64,000 nucleotides of DNA from Sophora flavescens. Lineage: Eukaryota > Streptophyta > Magnoliopsida > Fabales > Fabaceae. The position numbers and the translations under genes were made by a program. How positions within the stretch are numbered: position 1 is the stretch's first letter; every line of letters begins with the position of its first letter. Below the pieces are notes generated by a model that worked only from the letters and a program-made list of their open reading frames with translations, had not been told where the DNA came from and searched no databases. The stretch is taken from positions 98,908,759 to 98,972,758 of the forward strand of contig CM061070.1 in assembly GCA_030762895.1 (NCBI GenBank), given 5' to 3'. Of the stretch, positions 63,189 through 64,000 are shown one piece after another.

Positions 63189-64000
63189 TGATAGGCTCCG
63201 ACAAGCGTACCGGATCGAAGCAAGTAATAATAAAATGGTGAAAAACCGAGTATCGAACTCAGGGATTGAGAAACCAAGTGTCACTTCACAAATTAAACAA
63301 CTATTTAGACTGAGAAATAGGTGTGAAAAGATTTCAAAGAAAATAAAAGAAACAATAAAATCAAATCAAATATTTTTGGGATTTTAAATTAAAAGAGATT
63401 TTCAGGAATTGGGTTACCAACAAGACTGCTCATGCTACTAAATTGACTACCCCTCTTGTTAATTATCCAAATTGCTTTGAAGGTGAATTTATCATAAATA
63501 AGTTAATGTTCACTCTCGAGATACAAGAACCATGCCGAATTAAACCAACCCCTACTCTCGTGGTAATTGTATTTAAATTGAACCCATTTAAGATTTGTGA
63601 CAATTCAATGAACCCTCGAAGGACCGCTTCTAACTCTCGTGATTTAAGTCCTAAGTTCAATCCCTATAGATCCGATACCTAAGTTCACCGCTAGGTTCGT
63701 CCTTAGAGTATCTATGACATGCAAATAAGTGCGCGCCAAATTCACAAGTAATTCATGCAATAGGAATTAAATCAAAAGCAAATTGAAATTAACAAAGGGA
63801 ACATCAATTCATAACATAAAACAAGTCTTGGGCATAGCTCCAATTCCTATAAATAAAAAGACTACTCAAGCATTGCCATGGTCATGACATCCTTGAATAA
63901 CAAAAGTATAAAAATCCTAAGAGAAAAGAAGAAATTGAGAAGAAGAGAAATCCTAATTTTTGCCTAAGGTAGCAGCCCTGAGGTCTCTATTTTCGAGCCT
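63189..64000 (-). repeat. 5' LTR, cut by the window end
   Basis: On the minus strand it ends CCTATCA. From 63265 rightward it matches 59121-59856 with scattered differences. It is cut just before the TATA position. Confidence 0.85.

Larger units (their letters stand above)
59121..64000 (-). mobile_element. Non-autonomous Athila-like LTR element, minus strand, cut by window end
   Basis: The 3' LTR (59121-60651, lacking its end), polypurine tract, internal region with a split orphan ORF, a tRNA-Asp primer site and the start of the 5' LTR (63189 onward) are in the expected order on the minus strand. It has no gag or pol. The PPT context (GAGGACAAGC, TTTAAGTTTGGGG) and the ORF tie it to the nested element at 21582-26764. 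Confidence 0.85.

Overview
The window looks like a repeat-dense intergenic stretch of a eudicot, most likely legume, nuclear genome. The evidence is long AT-rich DNA, GT-AG introns, and plant-type Ty3/gypsy, Ty1/copia, CACTA, Mutator-like, Tourist, Stowaway and Helitron-like sequences. The species cannot be named from the sequence alone. Only one convincing host gene is present: an intact LRR receptor-like protein (RLP) gene on the minus strand near 40.4-43.1 kb.

Layout. 1-6531: 3' part of an Athila-like Ty3/gypsy element (broken RT, RNase H and integrase; long non-coding tail; 3' LTR). 6532-8769: Helitron-like element with a MITE and an AT-rich minisatellite, ending in a hairpin plus CTAG. 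About 8.9-12.9 kb: an old LTR-like block with a 162-codon ORF. 13.1-17.6 kb: three Mutator-like non-autonomous elements with recognisable 8-10 bp target duplications, one a 2 kb foldback and one carrying a minisatellite. 18.3-19.2 kb: 5' end of a copia element. 20016-28980: a complete non-autonomous LTR element (TSD CAACC) into which a second non-autonomous, Athila-like LTR element (21582-26764, TSD CGTGC) has inserted. 29.6-32.5 kb: MITEs and a tandemly amplified Helitron/MITE module. 32753-37562: a Tourist-like MITE split by a complete copia element with identical LTRs. 37.6-45.2 kb: the RLP gene and its flanks. 45721-49508: a 3.8 kb solo LTR. 51.4-58.85 kb: a second copy of the Helitron/MITE unit, split by a 6.6 kb CACTA element carrying a decayed Transposase_24-type gene and a LINE fragment. 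58854-64000: a CACTA end fragment fused to a third Athila-like non-autonomous element on the minus strand.

Relationships. Three Athila-like elements share a tRNA-Asp type primer site where visible, a TTTAAG/TTTGGGG polypurine context, and GC-rich palindrome clusters just upstream of the LTR TATA box. Two of them carry no pol but keep a small ORF ending in a shared LDKYVGLHACVD motif; this orphan ORF is the best candidate for something poorly described. The apparent order of insertions can be read from interrupted repeats and target duplications. No CRISPR, rRNA or tRNA gene and no prokaryotic-type system was seen.
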